From positions 1 to 49,517 of the IMG/VR virus record IMGVR_UViG_3300017763_000026: DNA of 49,517 nucleotides. One strand, 5' to 3'. The translations under genes and the position numbers were made by a program. Shown in pieces: positions 41,937 to 48,877 of this stretch (position 1 is the first letter of the stretch; the number at the start of each line of letters is the position of its first letter). Below the pieces are notes generated by a model, which saw only the letters and a program-made list of their open reading frames with translations, made no database searches and was not told the origin of the DNA. The stretch comes from a virus.

Positions 41937-43229
41937 ATGTCAAAAATAAAAGTCGGCATCATAGGTGTCGGATCATGCGCCAAATCTCTCGTTGAGGGCG
42001 TTCAATACTACAACGAGAATCCAGAAGATGTTGTTGGTTTAATGTACCCAGATATTGGTGGGTATACTACTAATGACCTCGAATTTGTATGTGGATTTGA
42101 TATTGATAAGAGAAAAGTCAATAAAAAATTACACAAAGCTTTAAGAGCTAAACCTAACTGTTCTATGGACCATGTAGATAAAATTGATACTATATCAAAT
42201 ACTTCATGTGTTCATCCAGATGCGTTATGTTATTCAGCTCCAGAAATGGACGGAATAGCTCCACATATGAATGATTATCCTGATGATGTTACCTTTGTAA
42301 ATGGAGCAATTCCAGCTGAATCTCAAGAGAGAACAATTGAATTGCTAAAATATCATGAAGTGGATGTTCTTATTAATTACTTACCTGTAGGTTCAGATGA
42401 AGCAACTGATTATTGGATTAATATTGCTTTAGACGCTGGTGTACATTTTGTAAATTGTATTCCAACTTTAATTTCTACAGATAAAGCAATGGAAGTAGAA
42501 CAAAGATTTATTGATAAAGGATTAACTATTATCGGATCAGATATGAGATCGGCCTGGGGTGCTTCAAGAATGTCAGAAGTATTACAAGGCGCTATGCTCG
42601 ATGCTGGTTTACAAGTCACACAACATATTCAAATGAATATGGCTGCAGGTTCTACTCAAGGTCAAGAACATATTAGAACTGGTAGAACTGCAAATACAGA
42701 CTTCTTAAACATGGCAAAAGAATATAGATTACATTCAAAACATGTCTCAAAAGAAAATGTACTAAAAGGACAAAATATTGTAAGGGATGAGTCTACAGCA
42801 GGTATGACTTTATTTGCTGGTCCATCTCTTACCGTTCAACAAAAACCAGGAGCAGAATATATAGCATCAGATAATAAGATTGCTAACTTTGATATGGTTG
42901 CTTATGGATTTGGTGGAGCAAGATATGAAATGTCAGCTAGACTTTCTGTTCAAGATTCGCCAAACTCTGGTGGTGTAGTTGTTTCAGCTATTCGATTCTG
43001 TAAAGTAGCAAGTGAAATGGGTATTGTAGGATATTTAAGAGGAGCTTCGGCTTGGACTCAAAAATCTCCACCAGTACAAATGCTTACTGCAGATGCAAAA
43101 TTTGAATGTGATGCGTTATCTAGGAGAACACTTACTCCTATTACATCATTGCAATTAGCTGATAGTGATCCAAGAGCTGAAGATTTAGCTCATACCTTTC
43201 AAACTGATAGTACGGATTATGAAGATTAA
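41937..43229 (+). CDS. ino1: myo-Inositol-1-phosphate synthase
   Basis: NAD-dependent enzyme turning glucose-6-phosphate into inositol-1(3)-phosphate. The N-terminal Rossmann motif is VGIIGVGSCAKSLVEGV. Other blocks match bacterial/archaeal Ino1: VDVLINYLPVGSDEATDYW, IIGSDMRSAWGAS, TANTDFLNM, QDSPNSGGVVVSAIRFCK and AWTQKSPP. 430 aa, complete. It is expressed late, from its own promoter and folded leader, and overlaps an HAD phosphatase. I know of no standard phage example; a link to base or glycan modification is inference. Confidence 0.9.
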   Translation: MSKIKVGIIGVGSCAKSLVEGVQYYNENPEDVVGLMYPDIGGYTTNDLEFVCGFDIDKRKVNKKLHKALRAKPNCSMDHVDKIDTISNTSCVHPDALCYSAPEMDGIAPHMNDYPDDVTFVNGAIPAESQERTIELLKYHEVDVLINYLPVGSDEATDYWINIALDAGVHFVNCIPTLISTDKAMEVEQRFIDKGLTIIGSDMRSAWGASRMSEVLQGAMLDAGLQVTQHIQMNMAAGSTQGQEHIRTGRTANTDFLNMAKEYRLHSKHVSKENVLKGQNIVRDESTAGMTLFAGPSLTVQQKPGAEYIASDNKIANFDMVAYGFGGARYEMSARLSVQDSPNSGGVVVSAIRFCKVASEMGIVGYLRGASAWTQKSPPVQMLTADAKFECDALSRRTLTPITSLQLADSDPRAEDLAHTFQTDSTDYED

Positions 43230-43593
43230 TACATTTGATATTGACGGTGTAATTTACTTTGGAGAAGAGTTTACAGGCGTAAGACCTAGTTATGGTGATA
43301 TAATCATAACTGGGCGGCCGATCTACGAATTTAAAAAGACTCAAGAAATGCTTATTTCTAGAGGTATAGATAATACTGTATATATGAATCCTCTTGCAAG
43401 AGATGACATTAGATACAATAGAAATACTTCAGGGAAGTTTAAAGCTGGAATAATTACTACATTGAAAAAATTAGGTTATGACATTGGAATGCATTTTGAA
43501 GATGATCCGATCCAAATAAAAGAAATTAGGAAAGATCATCCAGAACTTAATATTATACATTTGAAACGAGAAGATGGGATACTCGAATACTAA
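43219..43593 (+). CDS. Small HAD-family phosphatase-like protein (124 aa)
   Basis: HAD motifs: nucleophile D7 and acid D9 in FDIDGV, T31 in IIITGRP, and a late acidic FEDDP motif. It has no cap domain, as in short C0-type HADs. It overlaps the inositol-phosphate synthase gene by 11 nt, so it could remove phosphate from inositol phosphate to give free inositol, though sugar or nucleotide phosphates are equally possible. It also overlaps the next gene. Confidence 0.7.
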   Translation: MKINTFDIDGVIYFGEEFTGVRPSYGDIIITGRPIYEFKKTQEMLISRGIDNTVYMNPLARDDIRYNRNTSGKFKAGIITTLKKLGYDIGMHFEDDPIQIKEIRKDHPELNIIHLKREDGILEY

Positions 43594-44647
43594 ATACTTA
43601 TACGACTGGAATACATACGATAAAGAATTAATGAAGGACTTTAATTGGTTCCTTTATAAAATTAATCAAAGAGCCTGCATACAGCAAGGCTTTATATCTG
43701 AAAAATACGAAGCTGTAAACCGGCATGGAGACATTGACTTTGGCTTAGGCGAAGATGTCGAATATTTCCATCCAACAATTACTCTTGATGATCGTATGAG
43801 ATTTATTGGTACTCAAATTGCTTCTCATCAAATGAGTTTAAATAATATTGTATGTAATACAATCATATCTCATTTCTATGGAGCAAGAGGAGTTCATTTT
43901 CTAGCTTCAGGCCAAGATGGAGACTTTGTAGACTTTGATAGAATTGCTAATAAAGATAATGATTATAAAGCTTTTATTAAAGGTAATTTAGATAAAGCTA
44001 CAAAAAATAAGCAACCAATATGGGGTACTACAGAATTACATACCTCGATTCAAACTTCAGCAAGAAACTTTTGTCGGGATTATTATAATCAACCAGATAG
44101 AAAGTTCCATGCATTTGATGTATGTGAATGGGTTGCTTCGTTTAGAGATACAAAAATAATTGAAGGAATGCTTAATTGTCAAAATATGGAACAAGTGTAT
44201 AAGCTTCTTCGTACCCTACCAGGAGTTGGAGAATACTATGGTTTCCATTGTGCAGCTTCTACTTCAGTATTACCTCAAATGAAATACCATCATGATCAGA
44301 GATTCGTATCTCCTGGTCCTGGTGCAGTATATACAATTAAATTAATGTGGCCGAATGCGCCAAAGAAAGCTTATGCAGATGCTATATACTTTCTAAGAGA
44401 AAATTCAGATGAAGTTGGTCTTACAACTAATGTAGATTTTGATAAGAATGCATTCAATATCAAACTAAGAGACGGAAGTTCTTTATTTTCTGAAGAACAA
44501 AACTCTCTTAAATATTATGGAACAGAAGTACTTTGTTGTCAGTTTGGTGTATATCTACAAATACGAGATGATGAAAAAGCATGCGCTCGTAGGCAAGTAG
44601 CGAGAGCTAAGACAACAAATACACAATCATTATCGGAGTTTATGTAA
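43574..44647 (+). CDS. aGPT-PPlase-like base-modification enzyme (357 aa)
   Basis: The C-terminal part has a DNA-glycosylase-like helix-hairpin-helix motif LLRTLPGVGEYYGFHCA (211-227) followed by FVSPGPGAVYTIKLMWP (244-260), the two most typical blocks of alpha-glutamyl/putrescinyl-thymine pyrophosphorylase-type enzymes. That family replaces an activated hydroxymethyl group on a pyrimidine with an amine or similar. It sits in a block with dCMP hydroxymethylase and an Nmad1-like gene. The family call is by motif memory; the donor is unknown. Confidence 0.6.
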   Translation: MGYSNTKYLYDWNTYDKELMKDFNWFLYKINQRACIQQGFISEKYEAVNRHGDIDFGLGEDVEYFHPTITLDDRMRFIGTQIASHQMSLNNIVCNTIISHFYGARGVHFLASGQDGDFVDFDRIANKDNDYKAFIKGNLDKATKNKQPIWGTTELHTSIQTSARNFCRDYYNQPDRKFHAFDVCEWVASFRDTKIIEGMLNCQNMEQVYKLLRTLPGVGEYYGFHCAASTSVLPQMKYHHDQRFVSPGPGAVYTIKLMWPNAPKKAYADAIYFLRENSDEVGLTTNVDFDKNAFNIKLRDGSSLFSEEQNSLKYYGTEVLCCQFGVYLQIRDDEKACARRQVARAKTTNTQSLSEFM

Positions 44648-45369
44648 TGGAATTAAGAGAATATAAAGGCGTTCTACATCGAAAAGGAAATAGAACAGAT
44701 AGAAACATGATAAATGATTGTAGAAATAACTACGAAGATTTTAGATTTTTCCCTGGGTCTGTAGTAGTAGATTTTGGAGCTAACATCGGCGGATTTGCTC
44801 ATATGTGTAAGAATGAAAACGTGGATGAATATATTGGATATGAAGCTGATCCAGAAAACTTTGAGATTCTATCTAAGAATTTTCCAAGCGATAAAGGTAT
44901 TATTCATAAAGCTGCAGTATCTCATTTAAATGATGAAACTCTAACCTTTTATAGAACTCCTACAGATCAAGGAACATGTTCGGGTTCTGTAACTCCTAAC
45001 TATCGTTCAAAGAAACGAAGAACATTAAGATATGAAGTAACTAATTATAATATAGATAAAGTACTTGATGAGCATAGACCAACGCATTTAAAGATGGATA
45101 TTGAAGGTACAGAAGCTCATTGGTTAGAACAGAACAATGGTATATTACCGAAGTATATAGAAGAATTCGCTCTAGAATTACATAATAAATCAAACGTTTA
45201 CAAATTCATGGAAATGTGGTATAATAATATAATGAAAGATTTTAAAATAGTAAGAGCACGGGCTGATTACGGATTTGAAAATGATAACTTCTGGGAGTTT
45301 CCAGAGCTTGAGATTGCAGGAAGTGGTTCTCTTTTCGGAGTAGATATATTCATGAGAAGGAGAAAATGA
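44647..45369 (+). CDS. FkbM-family SAM-dependent methyltransferase
   Basis: Rossmann methyltransferase with motif I VVVDFGANIGGFAHM, an acidic YIGYEADPENFEIL strand and HLKMDIEGTEAHWLE, all typical of FkbM enzymes that O-methylate sugars and related hydroxyls. 240 aa. Start after a one-base overlap with the previous stop (TAATG). It could methylate a sugar or inositol made by the neighbouring genes. A complete early-type promoter is embedded in its coding sequence near the 3' end. Confidence 0.85.
   Translation: MELREYKGVLHRKGNRTDRNMINDCRNNYEDFRFFPGSVVVDFGANIGGFAHMCKNENVDEYIGYEADPENFEILSKNFPSDKGIIHKAAVSHLNDETLTFYRTPTDQGTCSGSVTPNYRSKKRRTLRYEVTNYNIDKVLDEHRPTHLKMDIEGTEAHWLEQNNGILPKYIEEFALELHNKSNVYKFMEMWYNNIMKDFKIVRARADYGFENDNFWEFPELEIAGSGSLFGVDIFMRRRK
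45197..45225 (+). promoter_or_regulatory. T4-early-type promoter embedded in the FkbM gene
   Basis: CGTTTACA, 17-bp spacer, GTGGTATAAT, as good as the intergenic copies, lying wholly inside the coding sequence. An in-frame ATG at 45232 follows the -10 by 6 nt. It may drive a 45-aa C-terminal fragment and/or the alternative oxidase gene at 45366. Confidence 0.8.
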
Positions 45370-45944
45370 GAGATTTATTTGCAAAATCTATGACAAAGTT
45401 TTTCCGTTTTATTGCGGATACTTTTTTTGCAAAAAGATATGGTCATAGAGCTATTGTATTAGAAACTATTGCTGGTGTTCCAGGTATGGTGGCTGGTATG
45501 TGGTTACATTTAAAAAGTTTAAGAAAGATGAAAACTGGTTATGGACCAGACATAAGAGAAATGCTAGCTGAAGCAGAAAACGAAAGAATGCATTTAATGT
45601 TCTTTATACAATTAGTTAAACCAAACTGGTTTGAAAGATTGTTAGTCATGTTAGCACAAGGAATTTTTATGCTATTCTATTTTGTAGTTTACATTCTAAG
45701 TTATAGAACAGCACATAGAATGATAGCCTACTTTGAAGAAGAAGCTGTTATTAGTTATACAGAATATTTAAAATTAGTTGAAAGTGGCGTAGTAGAAAAT
45801 GTTCCAGCGCCACATTTAGCTATACAATATTATGATATGGGTAGTGATGCAAGACTATCAGATTTAATTAAACATGTTAGAGCTGATGAACAACATCATA
45901 GCGAAGTTAATCACAAATACGCAGATGGAGTAAGAAAAGAATAA
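45366..45944 (+). CDS. aox: Alternative oxidase (ubiquinol oxidase, AOX)
   Basis: Di-iron, membrane-bound quinol oxidase that passes electrons to oxygen without pumping protons. Iron ligand motifs: E33 in LETIAGVPGM, E73/H76 in NERMHL, the EEEA block at 124-127, and E175/H178 in RADEQHH. A hydrophobic segment near 92-112 would sit in the membrane leaflet. 192 aa, a compact version. The motifs are those of mitochondrial/proteobacterial AOX, not the plastid-type PTOX known from cyanophages. It overlaps the FkbM gene by 4 nt. Confidence 0.93.
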   Translation: MRDLFAKSMTKFFRFIADTFFAKRYGHRAIVLETIAGVPGMVAGMWLHLKSLRKMKTGYGPDIREMLAEAENERMHLMFFIQLVKPNWFERLLVMLAQGIFMLFYFVVYILSYRTAHRMIAYFEEEAVISYTEYLKLVESGVVENVPAPHLAIQYYDMGSDARLSDLIKHVRADEQHHSEVNHKYADGVRKE

Positions 45945-46243
45945 TGTCAGGTTGTATTTCACATCAAGAAATTGCAAGAGTATTACATGCAGATGGTAGT
46001 TCCTATAAAATGGGAACACTCGTATATGGTACATATGAAGAAATAGAAGCATGGTGTAAGAAAAATGATATGTGGGTTGATAGATATATGGACCATATAA
46101 ATCCTTCTACTCTTTATAACACAGGTGAATGGGTAGGTAAAGGATTATCAGATCCATTTGCAGTATCAGTTCCTTATGATTATGATAAGGCTAAACCTGC
46201 TGGTACATTTAATACTAGAGGAGTTAATACAGATAAATGGTAA
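45944..46243 (+). CDS. Hypothetical 99-aa protein
   Basis: One-base overlap with the AOX stop. Residues such as LVYGTYEEIEAWCKKNDMWVDRYM suggest a small alpha/beta protein. The tail KPAGTFNTRGVNTDKW is Gly/Asn-rich. No membrane segment or known motif. The overlaps on both sides place it in the AOX operon, but no function can be assigned. Confidence 0.6.
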   Translation: MSGCISHQEIARVLHADGSSYKMGTLVYGTYEEIEAWCKKNDMWVDRYMDHINPSTLYNTGEWVGKGLSDPFAVSVPYDYDKAKPAGTFNTRGVNTDKW

Positions 46244-46398
46244 GATACTATTGGAAATTATGGGCTAAGTCCCTAGGAGAAAAAGCATCAGATGATCCAA
46301 AAGAAGCTGATATAGTTGCTCTTATGAGAACAGTTATTGTAATAGTAAATTTTGGAACTTGCTTTTTTATTATATCAGGTATACTGAGGCATTGGTAA
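46237..46398 (+). CDS. Small membrane protein (53 aa)
   Basis: MVRYYWKLWAKSLGEKASDD, then a single hydrophobic helix (about residues 31-49, RTVIVIVNFGTCFFIISGI) and a basic end. It overlaps both neighbours (7 nt and 1 nt). I recall similar RYYWKLWAK-type peptides in T4-like cyanophages, which supports it being real. Function unknown. Confidence 0.75.
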   Translation: MVRYYWKLWAKSLGEKASDDPKEADIVALMRTVIVIVNFGTCFFIISGILRHW

Positions 46399-47405
46399 TG
46401 AAGAATATTATTAATTGTCCTTTCATACCAATTGCAAAAAGAGCAGCATCCCATAGAGGAGCACAAGGAGTAATATATGGCGATCAAATACAACAAAAAT
46501 ACGGACACTGCGATGTCAATTATGGTGGAACAATTAGCGACCACAATGACTATGATAGTCTTTGGGTTTATCATGGCAGCGACTGGAGTGGTGGTCTCAA
46601 TATGTTTGGTGGTGTCTATGGTTTTCCATATGTTCAAAACACTGTTAACTTTTCTAAATTTAAGGGAAAGGTATACTCAATTGGAATCGATTTTCCACCG
46701 TACCATGAAATGGTACAAAGCAAGCTTGAGTCAGCTAAGAAAGAAGTTCAGCCAGAGTGGTTGGAAGTAGACATAGATAATTTAAAAAGGATGTACGATA
46801 CTGCGGAAACAGTTTTATATCCAAATCAAACTAAGAAATTAGTTGTAGGAGATTCTCATTCGATCTGCATGTATAGATCAGGTTGGACTGTGAATAGTGT
46901 TCCATTTAAAACATTGAATGGAGCATTAAACGATGGATTAGAATCATATATCAATATGGAGACTGAAGGTTCAGTAGAATTCTATTTTGGTAATATAGAT
47001 ATAAGACATCATGTTTGTAGACTGGAAGGCGGTTGGGAGAAGAACGTAAAAGATCTAGCTGAACGATATGTAACGGAGGTGAAGAACTTATCTGTTCCAG
47101 GTCGTATTTACGAACTTCTACCCATCGAAAATGAGTCTAGAAAACTTCCACAATCAGGTTACTATAAAGGACAGCCGTTTTATGGAACATGGGAAGAAAG
47201 AAATAATGCACGAAACTTGTTTAATGAAATTATACATAACTCTGGATTAGGCATTAAATGGACAAAATATTTATTAAATAAACAAGGTGAATTGGATTTT
47301 GCATATATGGAAAAGCCTAAGTCAATTCATTTATCTAGAGAATTCTATCCGTATTGGAATGGATTAGACGAAGATACAAATGACTTGGAGGAGTTTTTCG
47401 GATGA
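46398..47405 (+). CDS. SGNH-hydrolase-like protein (335 aa)
   Basis: I start at ATG 46398 (MKNIINCPFIPIAK), coupled to the previous stop by TAATG. Residues 147-155 KLVVGDSHS and a later FGNIDIRHH are compatible with the Ser and His blocks of SGNH/GDSL-type hydrolases. The N-terminal ~90 residues (GVIYGDQ, GTISDHNDYDSLWVYHGSDW) are of no family I recognise. It lies between the AOX unit and a cytosine methyltransferase, so a role in base or glycan modification is possible. The call is tentative. Confidence 0.5.
   Translation: MKNIINCPFIPIAKRAASHRGAQGVIYGDQIQQKYGHCDVNYGGTISDHNDYDSLWVYHGSDWSGGLNMFGGVYGFPYVQNTVNFSKFKGKVYSIGIDFPPYHEMVQSKLESAKKEVQPEWLEVDIDNLKRMYDTAETVLYPNQTKKLVVGDSHSICMYRSGWTVNSVPFKTLNGALNDGLESYINMETEGSVEFYFGNIDIRHHVCRLEGGWEKNVKDLAERYVTEVKNLSVPGRIYELLPIENESRKLPQSGYYKGQPFYGTWEERNNARNLFNEIIHNSGLGIKWTKYLLNKQGELDFAYMEKPKSIHLSREFYPYWNGLDEDTNDLEEFFG
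46477..46770 (+). CDS. Possible embedded overlapping ORF with two membrane helices (97 aa)
   Basis: It lies in another frame inside the SGNH-like gene. AAGGAG sits 6 nt before its ATG, a better site than most genes here have. The product has a hydrophobic region (ATTMTMIVFGFIMAATG, then VVVSICLVVSMVF) that could form two membrane helices, then a basic tail. It could be a nested holin-like or accessory gene, or chance. Confidence 0.3.
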   Translation: MAIKYNKNTDTAMSIMVEQLATTMTMIVFGFIMAATGVVVSICLVVSMVFHMFKTLLTFLNLRERYTQLESIFHRTMKWYKASLSQLRKKFSQSGWK

Positions 47406-48589
47406 AATATGCGAGTATAATACCACTTATAGGTGGAGAAACAATAGCAATGGAGAATGTTTTTGGTAAAAGACCAGAATATATTCTTACTTTTGAAGGC
47501 TTTCAGGCTAATGAAGAACACCTTTTACACCGTTATAACAATGAGGTCCCATATTTGAACCTCTCAGAGGGCCACAGTTACACAGAAAAAGTTGATGTGA
47601 TTAATACTGTATGCCCATGTGCAGGGCTGAGCTCACTTAGTCCATCTGCAGCAAGTAATAATCCTATGAATGATTGGATGTATAAAGCAGCAGAATATGT
47701 ATTAGGTGAGGTTAAACCAAAGGTATTCTGGGGAGAAAACGCTCCTAGATTAGCATCTAAGATGGGAGAACCTGTAGTTAAAAGATTAAGAAAGATTGGT
47801 GAAGAGAATGGTTATTCATTTTCTATATTTAAAACTAAATCTATACTTCATGGATTAAGCCAAGTCAGAGATAGAACATTCTATTTCTTTTGGGAAGGAG
47901 ATCAAGTTCCTTTATTTGATTATGTATTAGAAAGACCAGGTAATATTGCTGATGACATACGTAACGTAGAACGTAGAGAAGACGATCCAATGAGTCAAAT
48001 ACTATGTAATGAAGCAAAGCCTTCAGATAATCCTTACTATCGATATGTATTAGAAGTATTGGAAGGTGGTATAACACATGAAGAGTTTGCATCTAAACTA
48101 GAAAGAACAACTAATCCAATGGATTATATAGAAGAAAGAACTAATTATAAGAAAGTAGCTGAATGGATGAGAGAAAATGGATACGATAACGTAGCTAAAA
48201 AATGCGATAGACAATATCATAAGCTTAAAGCTGGTGGTAATATAATGCGTAAAACAACAGAAATACCCAAAGACAAGATAGGTGCTTTTGTAGGACATAT
48301 GCCTACATGTTTAACGCATCCTGATGAAGATAGATACCTTACAGTACGTGAAGCTTTATCATTAATGAAACTACCAGATGATTTTATCTTACTAAATCCT
48401 AAACGTTCTTTAAATCATATTTGTCAGAATGTACCAGTTACTACAGCTGAACATCCTGCTCGTATGATAAAGAAATATTTTGATAATCAACTAGACTTAA
48501 TTGAAACTAAGTTTCTAGTACAAGACAATAAAAAAAGATCCTATATTTGTGAAAATAATCCTTTACAATTGGACCAATTTATGGTATAA
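47402..48589 (+). CDS. C5-cytosine DNA methyltransferase family protein
   Basis: Motif IV catalytic Cys in CPCAGLS (C73), motif VI ENAP (112-115), motif VIII QVRDR (154-158) and motif X QNVPVTTAEH near the C-terminus. Motif I is reduced to SIIPLIGGETIAMENVF. 395 aa; a target-recognition segment of ~150 residues lies between VIII and X. It may protect phage DNA or, given the dCMP hydroxymethylase, act on unmodified cytosines or do an unusual C5 reaction. The next promoter overlaps its last codons. Confidence 0.85.
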   Translation: MKYASIIPLIGGETIAMENVFGKRPEYILTFEGFQANEEHLLHRYNNEVPYLNLSEGHSYTEKVDVINTVCPCAGLSSLSPSAASNNPMNDWMYKAAEYVLGEVKPKVFWGENAPRLASKMGEPVVKRLRKIGEENGYSFSIFKTKSILHGLSQVRDRTFYFFWEGDQVPLFDYVLERPGNIADDIRNVERREDDPMSQILCNEAKPSDNPYYRYVLEVLEGGITHEEFASKLERTTNPMDYIEERTNYKKVAEWMRENGYDNVAKKCDRQYHKLKAGGNIMRKTTEIPKDKIGAFVGHMPTCLTHPDEDRYLTVREALSLMKLPDDFILLNPKRSLNHICQNVPVTTAEHPARMIKKYFDNQLDLIETKFLVQDNKKRSYICENNPLQLDQFMV

Positions 48590-48590
48590 T
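48562..48590 (+). promoter_or_regulatory. T4-early-type promoter for bS21-uvsX
   Basis: CTTTACA, 17-bp spacer, ATGGTATAAT, overlapping the 3' end of the methyltransferase gene. The leader holds ATGGAG before the ATG at 48620. Confidence 0.88.
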
Positions 48591-48619
48591 ATACTATATA
48601 AAATAAAAATGGAGAAACT

Positions 48620-48877
48620 ATGCCAAGTGTAGATTTAAGACCTCGTAAGAGGCATCCCAAAGACAAAAGGCCAGCAACACCTATGCCTTTTGACGTAGCC
48701 CTTAGAAAATTTCGTAAACAAGTTGAAAGAGCTGGGATAATTCAAGAGGTGCGTAAAAGAGAGTATTATGAAAAACCTGCTCAAGCAAGACAAAGGAAAA
48801 AGAAAGAAGCTATTAAAAGGCAACAAAAATTGCATGCTTCTACTCAGTTATCCCGTAATCCTAGGAGGTATGTATAA
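48620..48877 (+). CDS. rpsU: Ribosomal protein bS21 homologue
   Basis: 85 aa. The core MPFDVALRKFRKQVERAGIIQEVRKREYYEKPAQARQRKKKEA is a clear bS21 signature. bS21 binds the 30S platform near the anti-Shine-Dalgarno end of 16S rRNA. Phage copies, known from pelagiphages and others, are thought to enter host ribosomes and favour viral messages. It is made early, directly before uvsX (TAATG overlap). The N-terminal ~20 basic residues are an extension over the bacterial protein. Confidence 0.95.
   Translation: MPSVDLRPRKRHPKDKRPATPMPFDVALRKFRKQVERAGIIQEVRKREYYEKPAQARQRKKKEAIKRQQKLHASTQLSRNPRRYV

Noticed and set aside
45366-45944. Plastid-type terminal oxidase (PTOX) as in cyanophages
   Set aside because: The sequence has NERMHL and RADEQHH and the LETIAGVPGM start typical of AOX, not the PTOX versions of these motifs.
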